Assembly (NCBI GenBank): GCA_949357655.1
Contig: CASHTG010000007.1
Span: 992,001-1,056,000, forward strand
DNA: 64,000 nt
Direction: 5' to 3'
Source: Parascedosporium putredinis
Taxonomy: Eukaryota > Ascomycota > Sordariomycetes > Microascales > Microascaceae
The notes under the pieces: generated by a model
Told to the model about the DNA's origin: nothing
Seen by the model: only the letters and a program-made list of their open reading frames with translations
Database searches by the model: none
In this document: positions 1 through 10,900 of the stretch, in pieces
Numbering within the stretch: the first letter of the stretch is position 1
Layout: each line of letters opens with the position of its first letter
Made by a program: the position numbers and the translations under genes

Positions 1-325
1 AAGTTGCACCTAAATTTAGGGCTGTGGTCTGCAGATTTTCAGACGAGGAGGTTGCGGGACGAGACTAGGCAGCTCTCTTCCGTGCCCCCCCAGTCATCTA
101 ATAAAAAGCTTGGCCTCGACGCCCCTCGAAACGCCACTCGATCGATCTTGCACGTCGCTTGGCTGATTTGTTTTTGCTTGTTTGCATTCACGACCTTTGC
201 TTTCTTCTTCGAAAGCTTCAAGAGCACTACGCGACAAATTTCGTCGTCATCTCCTCTTACAAGGTACTAGCAGGCTAGCAAAAGGAACGTGCAAACCAAA
301 AGAAACACACACAGGTTCGACAACG

Positions 326-1529
326 ATGGCTCGAGGACGCGGTGGCAGCGGCGGCAGCGGCAGCTCAGGCTCCTCCTCCGTCTGCAAATTCGGCGACTAC
401 CCATGCCACTTCACCATCACCGAACTCTACGGCCACGTCTACACCAGTCTCTTCAGCAAGGGAGAGCTGTACGGCCAGCTCATCGTCTACATCATCTGGA
501 GTCTCGTCCTCATCGGCCTCCTATACACCTCTCTCCGCACCAAGGCGCGCCTCTTCCAAGCCGCCGTCACCTTGTTCCTCGCCAACTTCATCTTCCTCTG
601 CGTGCGCTTCGGCCTGCTGCTCGGAGAGATCGACGTCCCCGTCGGCTACCGCTACGAAATCTCCATCGTCGTTCTCCTCCAACGCCTCGGCGCCATCTTC
701 CTCTTCGCCGCCGTCTTCGCGGCCCTCCGCCCCAAAAGATCTCGGGCATCCTCGGCTGGCCCCTCATCCTCATCTACGCCGCGCTGAGCATCGCCTATCT
801 GATCCTCGACTTCCTCGTCTCTGCCGACGCGGTGGAGACCTACAAGGAGGAAGGCGCGTGGAGCATCGGCGACCACGACTTTGGCCTCACCATGACGCCT
901 AACCAGATTACTGGCCTCAAGACCACGGCGCTCGGCGGAGACGATGGCCTGAGCCCTTTTACATCGAGGGGAAGGTGTACGGCGGCGATGATGAGCTCTT
1001 CACCAACCATAGGTCCATTCAGATCAAGATTGGCGTTGCCATGGACTTTGTCGCCATCTTCCTCTCTCTGCTCCTTACCTTCCTATCTTGCTTCTCCTGG
1101 ATCTGGACAAGGAAGAACGAGCACCCCGTAATAGAAACCGTAAGCCATCAAAACTCCTTATGTGCATCATTTTCACCGACTAACTTGCCGCAGCTCCTCC
1201 TTCTTCTTGCCGATGCAGGTCTCTTCATCTACTCCGTCTTCCGCACCATCGTGTCCACCCACTTCATCTTGCACAACTGGTCCGTAATAACGGATCTGGG
1301 CAAGTGGAACGCCTTCATCGCCCAGTATTCCAACCTCGACTTCCTAAAGAAGATCATCATCCCAGAAGGCTTTCTCAAGGGCTACCGCACTACCGTGAAC
1401 GGCTTCCCCGTTGTCCAGGCCGTTCTCGAGTTCCTCGGCGTCATCATCGCTTGCACGGCGATTACCTATCTTCTGGTGCTGCGACGACGCGAGACGTTGA
1501 GGGTTACCGGTGGACAGTATATCAAGTAG
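326..1529 (+). CDS. Seven-transmembrane membrane protein of unknown function
   Basis: This encodes a ~383-aa polytopic membrane protein. After a Gly/Ser-rich N-terminus, about seven hydrophobic segments can be seen, for example IVYIIWSLVLIGLLY, IFLFAAVFAA, LILIYAALSIAYLILDFLV and the last one, VIIACTAITYLLVL, followed by a basic tail. A 54-bp intron lies at 1140-1193 (GTAAGC...CTAAC...CAG). Its length is a multiple of three and it carries no stop, so the unspliced frame stays open. The reading frame steps back by one base twice, near 735 (CCCC/AAAA run) and near 955 (TTTT run), as expected if one base is missing at each place. With both restored the exons add up exactly. The start is the ATG at 326, preceded by CAACG. 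I recognise no named family. The topology resembles fungal seven-helix membrane proteins, but a receptor role is only a possibility. Confidence 0.75.
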
Positions 1530-2168
1530 GCACTCGGTACCGCCTAGATGCCTGATCCAATTTATTTCGGGAACCACGGAGGATCTTGAGTCGAAGGGCA
1601 CTGTTTTCTCTGAATCTATCTTAGCAATCATGAAGCGTTTTGGCCAGCTTTGACTTTTTATTTTCTTTTCTAAATACCCCTTGATTACCAGCAACAATTC
1701 ATCTTTTATTTTTGGCTACGTTCACAAGTGTTTCACCCCAGCTTCCGAACGGATTGCCCTAGTTAAGTGGAGCAAGGCAGTTGGAATAGGTGATATCCTC
1801 CACTTCATTCTCTCCTGAGTCACTTTGATATCTTCTGAGTAAGAGAATGCCAAATCTCTTCTTCTGTGCACCCTTCCTTCCTTAGAAGTTACCTAGTGTA
1901 ATAGCTGAATCATAAGTAGATAGAACCAATATGTTTTAAAGTCACCTAAACTATGTGAAACTGCCCACCACTTGCAAACCTAGAAGCAAAGGAGCCACCA
2001 TTGATGCCATGCTTGAAGGCGAACAATCTCGCCGAGTCTGGAATATCTTAATCAACAAAAGAGAAATTCCACGGCCTTGCCTAGTCCGGGGTCGCCACAA
2101 GACTTAACGAGTATATACCTATTGGTCAACAAAGTTGGACATGCCAACGCACCGCTCGTGCTGCCCCT
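1530..2168. other. Tail-to-tail intergenic region
   Basis: This is the convergent 3' region of the membrane protein and the SMP-30-like gene. It is AT-rich, with no supported coding or RNA feature. Confidence 0.6.
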
Positions 2169-3131
2169 TTACGACACTCCGGCCCGAGGCACCTTGACCC
2201 GTACAGCAACAATACTCCCTTCCCGAGCATTCTTCCTCGCCTCCTCATGAAAATCCGGCGCCGCACACCCAAACAGCGTCCGCCCATCCGCCCCACCCAG
2301 CGCGCACGCAAAGACATTCGACCCCACGTCAATCTCCTCCAGTATCTCCCCGCCCTCCCGGACCCTGAGGAGCCGCTTCCCGAGCACGTCCGCCACCCAC
2401 AGCGCGCCCTCGGCGTCCAGCGCGCAACCATCCGGCATCACTGACAACCGCGCCATCCTCTCACCGGTAGCCTTCTCCTCGGGGAGGTCCCCAAACGACG
2501 CCCACACGCGCCTATTGACCAGCTCGCCCCCATCAGCGATGTCGAACGCCGTGATGCGGTTCCCAATCGTCTCGTTGACGAGCAGCGTGCCGGTCTCGGT
2601 AATAACAGCACCGTTGGGGAACCACAAATCATCCGCGACGACGGTGATGGCGCCATCCGGATCGATGCGGAGGAGATTGGCGGCCTGCGCGTCCCCACCC
2701 CCATGAGGTCGAAGCCAAAATTGCCGACGTAGGCGCGTCCGGCATCGTCGACGACCATGTCGTTCAAATGCCCCGTGATGTACGAGCTCACGTCCGCGTG
2801 CACCCACAGTGTGCCGTCCGCCTCTCGGCGCAGGACCTTGCCGTTTCGCACTGCGGGCGACTTCTAGTCAGCGCGGCCGGCTCGGAAGGGCAATTGAGCC
2901 CCTGTGAACTAGCTACTTACTCGAGACTACCAAAAGACGGCCGTCAGGGAGCCATCCGAGCCCGGAGGGCTGCTGGGGCACTTCGGCTTCGAGGCGCAAA
3001 TCGCTACCATCCTCTGCAACGGAGAGGACCCTGTAGCTATAAAAATCAACAAACCAGAGTCGGCCTTCGTGCCATCGGGGGCCCTCGGCGTAGGTCAGGT
3101 CCTTCACGATTGTAATGTGGGTTGTTTCCAT
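2169..3131 (-). CDS. SMP-30/gluconolactonase/LRE-like protein
   Basis: This ~297-aa calcium-dependent six-bladed beta-propeller lactonase-like protein probably opens sugar or other small lactones in the cytosol. Metal-ligand signatures of the SMP-30 family are present in order: Glu in YAEGPRW near the N-terminus, Asn in FPNGAV, and Asp in MPDGCALDAEG. HLNDMVVD and YVGNFGFDLMG are also family-typical. The ATG at 3131 opens exon 1. A 70-bp intron (2851-2920, GTAAGT...CCGCAG) joins VVS to MRNGKVL. One base is missing in a G run near 2703, and restoring it gives exactly 298 codons. There is no signal peptide. The true substrate cannot be read from sequence. Confidence 0.85.
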
Positions 3132-3847
3132 GTTGGTCAGCGGATCGAGGGAACTGTAGCGGGGCGCTTAATTCTCAGATTTGTGTTTGTGGTGGTGGTC
3201 GGGTTTTATAAAGGCGCTAGAAAGAGGAAGGGGCATTGGATTGATGAATTGCCTCGGCAGATTGTAATATTGGCTGCAGCGCATCGTCAATCCTGCGGTT
3301 CCTGCAGTCTCTAGGGACCACGATCGGCTGCCTCTCCCACGCTTGCCACAATCAAACATTGGCTTAACCCATCTTACAGGATCCATCTCATCGCATATCG
3401 GGCTGTTAAACGAGCATCTGACTGTCGCTTACTCGCGTGCTACCGTGAGATAATCCTGTTTAAGACCTTGGCCATTTGCAACCCGAGGGAGAGAGAGGAG
3501 GGTGAATCTGGGGAAATTGAAACATCGCCTATCAATGAGAAACACGGGGAATCGTGACAGGCGGGGTAGTGCGTACGTAACTTGGCGTCTACGTGGCGGG
3601 GTGAGGCCATTCGACATTCGAACACAGAACGGAGACATGGCGGACGAGACTCCACTGAATATCGATAGCTCTAAAAAAAAAAGGGTTGTTCTTCCCGTGT
3701 CACCGATCTAAAGAGCTAGCCTAACTTGATTCCCGACGTTTGTTGCCTGTGGTTATTCTTTTTCTTTCCATGTTCAATGTTCTTTTGGCAACCATAGCAA
3801 TCCACGCTCGGGTATCATTGATACGCATATCCCGAACTACCCCAAAG
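3132..3847. other. Intergenic region upstream of the SMP-30-like gene
   Basis: It contains the TATA box at 3203-3210. Beyond that I see no coding or RNA feature. Confidence 0.5.
3203..3210 (-). promoter_or_regulatory. TATA box of the SMP-30-like gene
   Basis: On the minus strand the sequence reads TATAAAAC, 72 bp upstream of the ATG at 3131. Confidence 0.45.
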
Positions 3848-5041
3848 TCAGCGTTTCTCCCCTCGTTCTTTTTGGTCAAGAGTGAGGGCCTGCATCTCCG
3901 ACGAAAGTTTCTCGGCCTCAATCTTGCACTCGTACTGCTCAATAGTCCCGAGCTCTTCGTCGCAGAGAAAGTCCCTAGTCATAGCCTCGCCCACTGCGCC
4001 CAGCTGAGCTCTCATCTTCATGCGTTGAATAACGGGCCTGACAAATATACAGTTGCGTCCAACGGTTGTCCGCAATCGCTCGATGGCGGTGACGCATGCG
4101 CCTCGGTTGCCCCGGAGGCGGACCTTTGTCCCGAGGAGCCAGCGGGCCCGCGCATGAGCCACGTGGAAGATGGCGTCACGGACGGCACCCTCTGTGATTT
4201 TGTTCACGTGGCGGGTTATTCTCGTCATCAGATACCAAAACTCCATGCCCTCGAGCGGGACGAGGCTCGGGAGCAGGGCTGTGAAGGCGTCGATGATCAC
4301 GGCTAGGCTCCGGTCGATGTAGTTCTCGAGAGAAGCGCCCGGCACAACGAGGCCATACCCCTTGATAATCCAGCGATTAATATCGTAGGCGACAGGGTCC
4401 GCGCGGATGCGGGCTATATCTGCCTCTGGACCCCAATGTGTTTCTGCGGCCCAGCGAAGCCCGCGGCGAGGCCATGATGCGACGACGGTCTCCAGGACCG
4501 ACGGCTGGACGGTATTCTTGCATTCCGGTGGAGATTGCCTGATGTTAGGAGGTGGTTTTAGCTTTGCCTCTGCTAGGCTGGGGATGCAGCAAAAAGAAAC
4601 AGAAGGTTGGAGGTGGGAAGAAGTTATATTGTGTACTTCTGAGTTGGTGGCTTTGGCGGCTTTGGCGCGAATTCATCGCTCACTTTTCGCTGGCTGGATG
4701 TAGCCTTGCCCTTCAAGGTCTTCCTGGAGTCGCAAGATGATAATGAGAAACAACGGTGTAGATAGCAGGTGGGTTTGGAAAAATAAAGGTTCTAACTTAC
4801 TTTACGACTGGCATGTTTATTGAATCCCCAGTATGGGGTCGGAAGTATTCGCAAAGCCAAGCGATCACGAGATTTGCTATCGATGTGTCAGTTCATGTAG
4901 AGAGACAAGTCCAAAACAATTTTGACAAGAATGGATAACTTGCGCTTACCAGCGACACTCGTCGCTAAGAACTTCGATGGGCTTTTCTTTTCCTTTTCGT
5001 TTCTTTGGCTTCGGAAGTTGGCGCGATGTGTTGGCGAGTTG
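3848..5041 (-). CDS. Hypothetical multi-exon protein
   Basis: I do not recognise this gene. The well-supported part is the last exon (3848 to about 4590), which stays open over 230 codons and contains WAAETHWGPEADIARIRADP and MEFWYLMTRITRHVNKITEG. Upstream, splice-consistent short exons are visible: 4950-5041 (basic, PKPKKRKGKEKPIEVLSDE, a nuclear-localisation-like stretch), 4801-4876 (ending HASRK before GTAAGT), and about 4660-4719 (Pro-rich). Probable introns are 4877-4949, 4724-4800 and one near 4600-4660. The first coding exon and start codon are not identified. An in-frame TAG precedes 5041, so the 5' limit is provisional. The basic linker suggests a nuclear protein, but this is inference. 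Confidence 0.4.
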
Positions 5042-6115
5042 CTAGCTAAGAAAGTCAAAGTTTGGCTGGCAGATCGCCAAGATATAGGTTCCCAAAAATG
5101 AAATGGATGGATGGAAAGTATGGTGTATCTCTAGCATTGCCTTGAATAGAAACCGAGGAGTCTTTTCAAAGGTGGCCCGACCCGGCCAAGGGTCATGATT
5201 CGAGGCACCCATCTCCCTGGACCCTGCCGGCGTATAGAATCTATCTTCTGGCTGCGCGTGTGCAGAGCCATGATCCTAGGGCTTCCCCTTATACTCAGCG
5301 CTAGAGATGTGATAGGGATTCCTTTTGTCATCTCCACCTTGTCTTCTTTGTTCTAAATAGATAGTAACTAGGAAAGAGCAGTAGACCTAGCCAGGCAAGG
5401 ACTGGTCCTTTGTTCACGGGGCTCGAGTAAGGCGATGTCAGTTCCGTACGAGTCGGAGTCAGGAGACAAGAAGATAACGTACAGGCTGGGGCAAGGCATC
5501 TTCAATGTTATGTGAAAGAAAGCTGGAAGCAGGAACATATGAGATATCTGCCTGGAATCGACATCTCCAACACACTAACCTGCCTCATGATAAACGGGGA
5601 TCCGGACTTCCGAGGCTAGAATGGCAACCGGCTGTTTCTACAGCTCGAAGGCTCTAATGTGTTGTGACGAGCTTTCGTATATTGAAGATTTAAAACGTGG
5701 AGGCTGATCCGCGATGACACACTGGGGCCAGCAGTCTGTCGCTACTGCCTGGATATCCGGCCGAGGATCCCAGGTTCTATCACTTCTCGATGCTGGGCCG
5801 CGGTAACCACCTCAGCAAAACGCTAGCCACCGTGCTATGTTTACCCCGTACAAAATGCCACAGTGCAATTTCCATCCTGGCGAGAGCGAAGACGTGCCTT
5901 CCTTTTCAGAATATCTCAGGCACACCTGTTGCACCTCAACAGACTGGGAAGGAGCGCTCAACATATGGGCCTTGAGCTGGAGCACCAATATGCCTCGAGT
6001 CTTGGTCAGAAATTTCCATGTAAACAAAACATCTAAGCAATCACAAATTTCTTTTGCATCATCCTTACACGTATTCTCCATCACCAACTTTTACGTGACG
6101 TAAAGAACCTACAAG
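5042..6115. other. Intergenic region with no supported gene
   Basis: Only short overlapping open frames occur here, without codon bias, splice structure or family motifs. It may hold the missing 5' exon of the preceding minus-strand gene and the promoter of the next gene. Confidence 0.45.
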
Positions 6116-7391
6116 ATGTCGACGAACAACGCCCGCACAGGCGATATCCCCCATCCTCCCGGCCCCATCGCCGCGGATCAGACTACTACCTCTCAGGAAT
6201 TCGCCCCGCCCGCAGTCACCGATCGCCTGCTCCCCAAAAGCGGCAAGTTGTGGACGGGCCTTCGCCTCTACGCCCTCCTGGACGTCCAAATCCACGAACT
6301 CGACTTCGATTCCAGCAAGGTCTCTCCCAACTGGCACAATCTCGCTTCCCGCGGCGTCCACCCCTCACGTCGCCCGCCCGTCTCCATTTTCTGGAACGTC
6401 AAGGACAAGCTCTGGACCTGCTACGTGCCCGGTGCGCACACGTGCATCACCTGCAAGCCAGAGACGGCTAGCGGTCCGACGGCGGACGCCAAGCTCCCCG
6501 GCGAGGACCTGGGATGGCTCTGCGACGTGTGGGCTCGGCTTTCCATCGCCGAGGTCCGCACGCGGTCGTACTGCCTCTTCGCCTTTTGGGAGCCTGGCCA
6601 CTTTGGAGCCAGCGCCATCTGGGGCCGCATGATTGGACCTCCTGGGGCCGACATCGATCTGAGGCTTTGTTCCAAGGCGTGGGACGTTGCGGTGAGCCCA
6701 TGGAAGATTTCGTTCCTGTCCGAAAAGGAAGCCAAGCCGAGACTCTCCATCCACATCTCGAAACCCGTCGAGCTCGCTCAATGCCTCGAGCCCGTTGGTG
6801 ACCAAACCGGCCTCATCAAATGGCATCTCAGTGTCATTTCTCTCGAACAGGGAATTGCGGCAGACGATTTAGTCATGATGGAGACAATCCACACGCTCTT
6901 TTGCGGCCTCCGCGACGCCTTCAAAACTGACCCGCAGTTCACACCGAACCGCTTCGTCCGGGCCCTGATTCGCCTTGGAACTGCTAACGAAGCGTCTCCG
7001 CAGTTCCCCAAGTATTGCGATTGGTTAAGCTGCAGGAACTGGCTGGTCGCTCAGCTGAGATCAAATGTACTCAAAGCGTCGTTGCGCATAATTGAGCGGA
7101 TCATCTGCATTGCCAAAAGGGACCTCGATCTCCTCTCGGGCATCATCGACATGTACGACGACTTTCTCTCGCAGTGGGATAGCGTCAGCCGAAGGTCGGA
7201 CACTGGAAAGAGAGATGTTCACGTCTTTTGTCCTCATCCCCTGAAGACAATCATCAGCTTCCCACGCGGGACGCGGGCGGGAGGAAGTCCCATTTCCTAC
7301 ACAATCATCAATCGTGAGTTTCTTGCTCAAAGGTCCTTTCAGTGAGCCTCTTTTCCTAACCCGTGAATACTTGGGCCTAGGGATGAAGTGA
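6116..7391 (+). CDS. Hypothetical protein, 402 aa
   Basis: This is one of the few genes without a frame break. The ATG at 6116 opens a 1198-bp exon. A 67-bp intron at 7314-7380 (GTGAGT, branch CCTAAC, CTAG) leads to a tiny last exon encoding ...INRMK and a stop, giving exactly 403 codons. Without splicing the frame would run to 7345. The protein has no signal peptide or membrane helix. It shows a CITC dipair near residue 111, many aromatic residues in the first half, and a helical second half. I recognise no domain. Good codon usage and a clean splice site argue that it is real. The function is unknown. Confidence 0.7.
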
Positions 7392-7982
7392 GTTTAAAGA
7401 GGTTTCCCATGATGCTCGAATTCTAAACAATATAAGCGGCTGTGCGATACCGGAGAAAGCTCCCCGATAGGGCCGTGCTTTTGAATCTACTTTCGAGCAC
7501 TTGTCAACTTAGGCCGTGTTTGCATGACTGGGATAAGAAAATGGTGGCTTAAAAGTAGGAGAGTGTAGGTTTATTAGCAGTTAGGGGCGTGGAAGCATGG
7601 CTACAATACAAGGAAAAGTCGGGCTTATACCTAGGTGAGACGCACAGATTCATAGATGGAATACCTATTAAGTCTGGTTGGCCTTAAATAACATTGAGTT
7701 ATCATATGACCCCCATCGTGACCCCTCATGAACGCGCTTCTTCGTTGAGTTCCTCCAGTCCTCTGATGCATCGCAGCAGCCGTAGGGAAGAACCCAGCGG
7801 CGCGACTGATGTGAGACCGCATGACGGCTATGTTATAGATGACTTCGCCGTTTCAACTTCGAAAAGTAAGTTTGAAGCTATGGCTTGGACTTGGAATACA
7901 CATTGAGACATAGAAATATTTTCATCGAAACGAAGCTTGTCAAAGAAGCTGAAGAGTCCATTTAGTCATAGCCTAGGTGGTC
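7392..7982. other. Tail-to-tail intergenic region
   Basis: This is the convergent 3' region between the 402-aa gene and the NLR-like gene. No feature is supported. Confidence 0.55.
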
Positions 7983-10900
7983 CTAAAAGTTTATTATTAC
8001 CACCCTCCCTGAATCGCAGCCAAACGCCATGGTCACTTGCGACACTGAGAACACAGACGGCTGGTAATCTCGAGGTAGCCATAGCACTGGCGACCCATTC
8101 CAGGTGATCCATTGTCCTGATGAAGAGTCAGGGCCCAGGGCATAACGTTGGTTGAGTGTATTTAACAGTCCCGACGACTTATCTCTTTGAGAAGCTGAAG
8201 AGTGACCATCATCGGCTGCCATTGAGGCGTAGGGATTGGAACTAGTATTCATCATGAGATCCAAAGATATGCGATTATTATCAAAAAACCGGTATTTTTG
8301 CCAATAAAAGCCGGAGGGGAACATGTATGAGTGCCGCTACCTGTTGTTAAATCCCAGATCTTGATGGTGCCGTCATCACCTGCTGAAGCTAGCTGCTTGG
8401 AATCGTGTGAGAATGCTACTGAGGTAACTTCTGCCTCATGATCTCCAAGGGTACAGATGTCGCTACCTGTTGCTATATCCCAGATCTTGGTAGTACCCGT
8501 ATAACATCCCAAGGCTAGCTGCTTGGAATCGTATGAAAATGCAACTGATACAGCGAAGCCGTCCTGGCCCGCAAGCGTATAAATGACAGTTCCTGTTGCT
8601 ATATCCCAGATCTTGATAGAGCCGCCACTAGATCCTGAAGCTAGTTGCTTGGAATCATGTGAGAATGCTACTGACCTAACCTCCTCACGGTCACCCTCAA
8701 GAAGCCGGTGTTGGTTTCCAGTCACCAGATCCCAGATCTTGACAGTGGAGTCTCGGAATGTTGAAGCCGCCAACTGATTTAAATCATGCGATAATGCCAT
8801 TGAGGCAATCTCGTCATTGCATTGAAATGTGTGAATGTCGCTGCCCGTTACTACATCGAAAATTTTGATAGTGTGATCGGTAGATGCTGAGGCTACCCGC
8901 CTACAATCGGGCGAGAGTTCCATAAATGTGATTTTGTCCCCATTTCCCTTGAAGGTATGAGCGTCGCTGACTGTGACCAAGTCCCAGATTTTGATAGTGC
9001 AGTCTTCAGATGCTGAAGACACCTGCTTGGAATCCTGCGAGAATGCTACAGAGATAACGCGGCCACGATGACCCTCAAAGGTACGAAGGTCGCCTCCTGT
9101 TTCCACATCCCAGATCTTGATAGTGCCCCTACGGGATCCTGAAGCCAACTTGGTAGAATCATGCGAGAATGCTACCGAAGCAACCACCTGGCTATGACCC
9201 AGGGTATAGATGATGCTACCTGTTGCCATATTCCAGATCTTGATAGTGTCAGAAGATCCTGAAGCCAGCTGCTTGGAATCATGTGAAAACGTCACTAAAG
9301 TAACCGGGCGAGTATGGCCCCTAAGTAGATAGATATAGCTGCCTGTTGCCACATTCCAGACCATGATAGGACTGTGCTCGTATCCTGAAGCTAGCTGCTT
9401 GGAATCGTGTGAGAATGATAGTGATAATGCTGTAGAACCATGACCCTCAAAATATTTGACGAGTCTGCCTGTTGCCACATCCCAGATCTTGATAATATTC
9501 CTATCTGCTGAAGCCACCTCCTTAGAATCATGGGAGAACACCACTGCGTGAATTTTGCGGCTGAAGGTTCTCAACGTTTGAATGTCGCTACGCGTTTCCA
9601 CATCCCAGATCTTGATAGTCGTGTCTCTAGATGCTGAGGCTATCAGCTTAGAATTATGGGAAAATGTTACTAAATGAACTCCCACATGACCTCTGAGGGT
9701 ATAGATTTCGCTGCCAGTGGTCACATCCCAGATCTTGATGGTGCCATTCCAGGATGCGAAAGCCACATGCTTGGAATCGTGTGAGAGTGCTGCGTCTTCA
9801 ATCAAGAAATTATAGCCCACCATAGTTTGCAAACAAGGGCTCCATGTAGTTTCGGTAATAGACGGACATGTAACCCATGATGGCTCCTCTTTGTTGAAAA
9901 TAGTTCGTATCAAGGTCTGGGTTGGGCTAAAGATTAACGCCGATATATATGTTTGCAACGGGGCATTTCCAATTACCCATCGATTGTGTAGGATAAATCG
10001 GTATGCGTCGTAAAAGAATCGGTGGAGTTGAGATTGTGGCACTTGTTCCTATTATAATCCGCGTTAGCTATATCCAAATACTACATATGATGCTCGGGAT
10101 CTTGCGACGTACCCCGAGTAGGCTATTAGCTCCTGTCACGGAGAGGACTACATCCGGGATGGCTCGGATCAGGCTTGACGCCTCGAGCCAGTGGAGGAAG
10201 TGGGCCTTGAGGAAGCTGAAAACTGGACCCTCATCATCGAGATCCCCTGGTAGCCACCACCGTGATCATTTGACAAAGTTTCGCAAAGATGGTTGATCCA
10301 GTGGACGCAACTATAGCGTATCGCGGATAATGGGTCCGGGTCCGGTGGGTCAATATCGCCAATGAGTATACCGGGTTGCGCGAGACCATAGATATCACGT
10401 CGAAGTCGGCCGCCTAGGGCCTCGACTGACTGGAGATATAAAGACCGGTGCACCTCCTCTTTGCCACCGGGAAAAACACTGGCTCTAGATATCAAGTAGT
10501 CCTTCACTGACTGGTGGATGACATACACATGTTCATCCTTGACCGTGAGGAAGGAGCCGCAGGAGACGACGACGTCCCGCACGTGTTCCGGATAGTCTGA
10601 TATTTCCGCGGGCAGTCCCGATAGGATACCGAGCTCAGCAAGCGCGAGAGGTCGATATGTTAACACCACCGTTGCCAGTACAGGTCGGCAAAGATCCCAT
10701 TCGTCCCCTGTTTCTGGCTCGATTTGGGAGATCATGCGATCATAGAGACCGACTAAGCCACTAAGAATGCGCTGAACGACTTGCAACACGCGCCAACTTT
10801 TTGCTTTCCTGAGCTCTTCAGAAACGAGGGCGACCCAGAGAAATGTACCGTCTGCCTTTTCCCTCATAGCATCCCGCACTTGGCTTGAAATTTTCTCATT

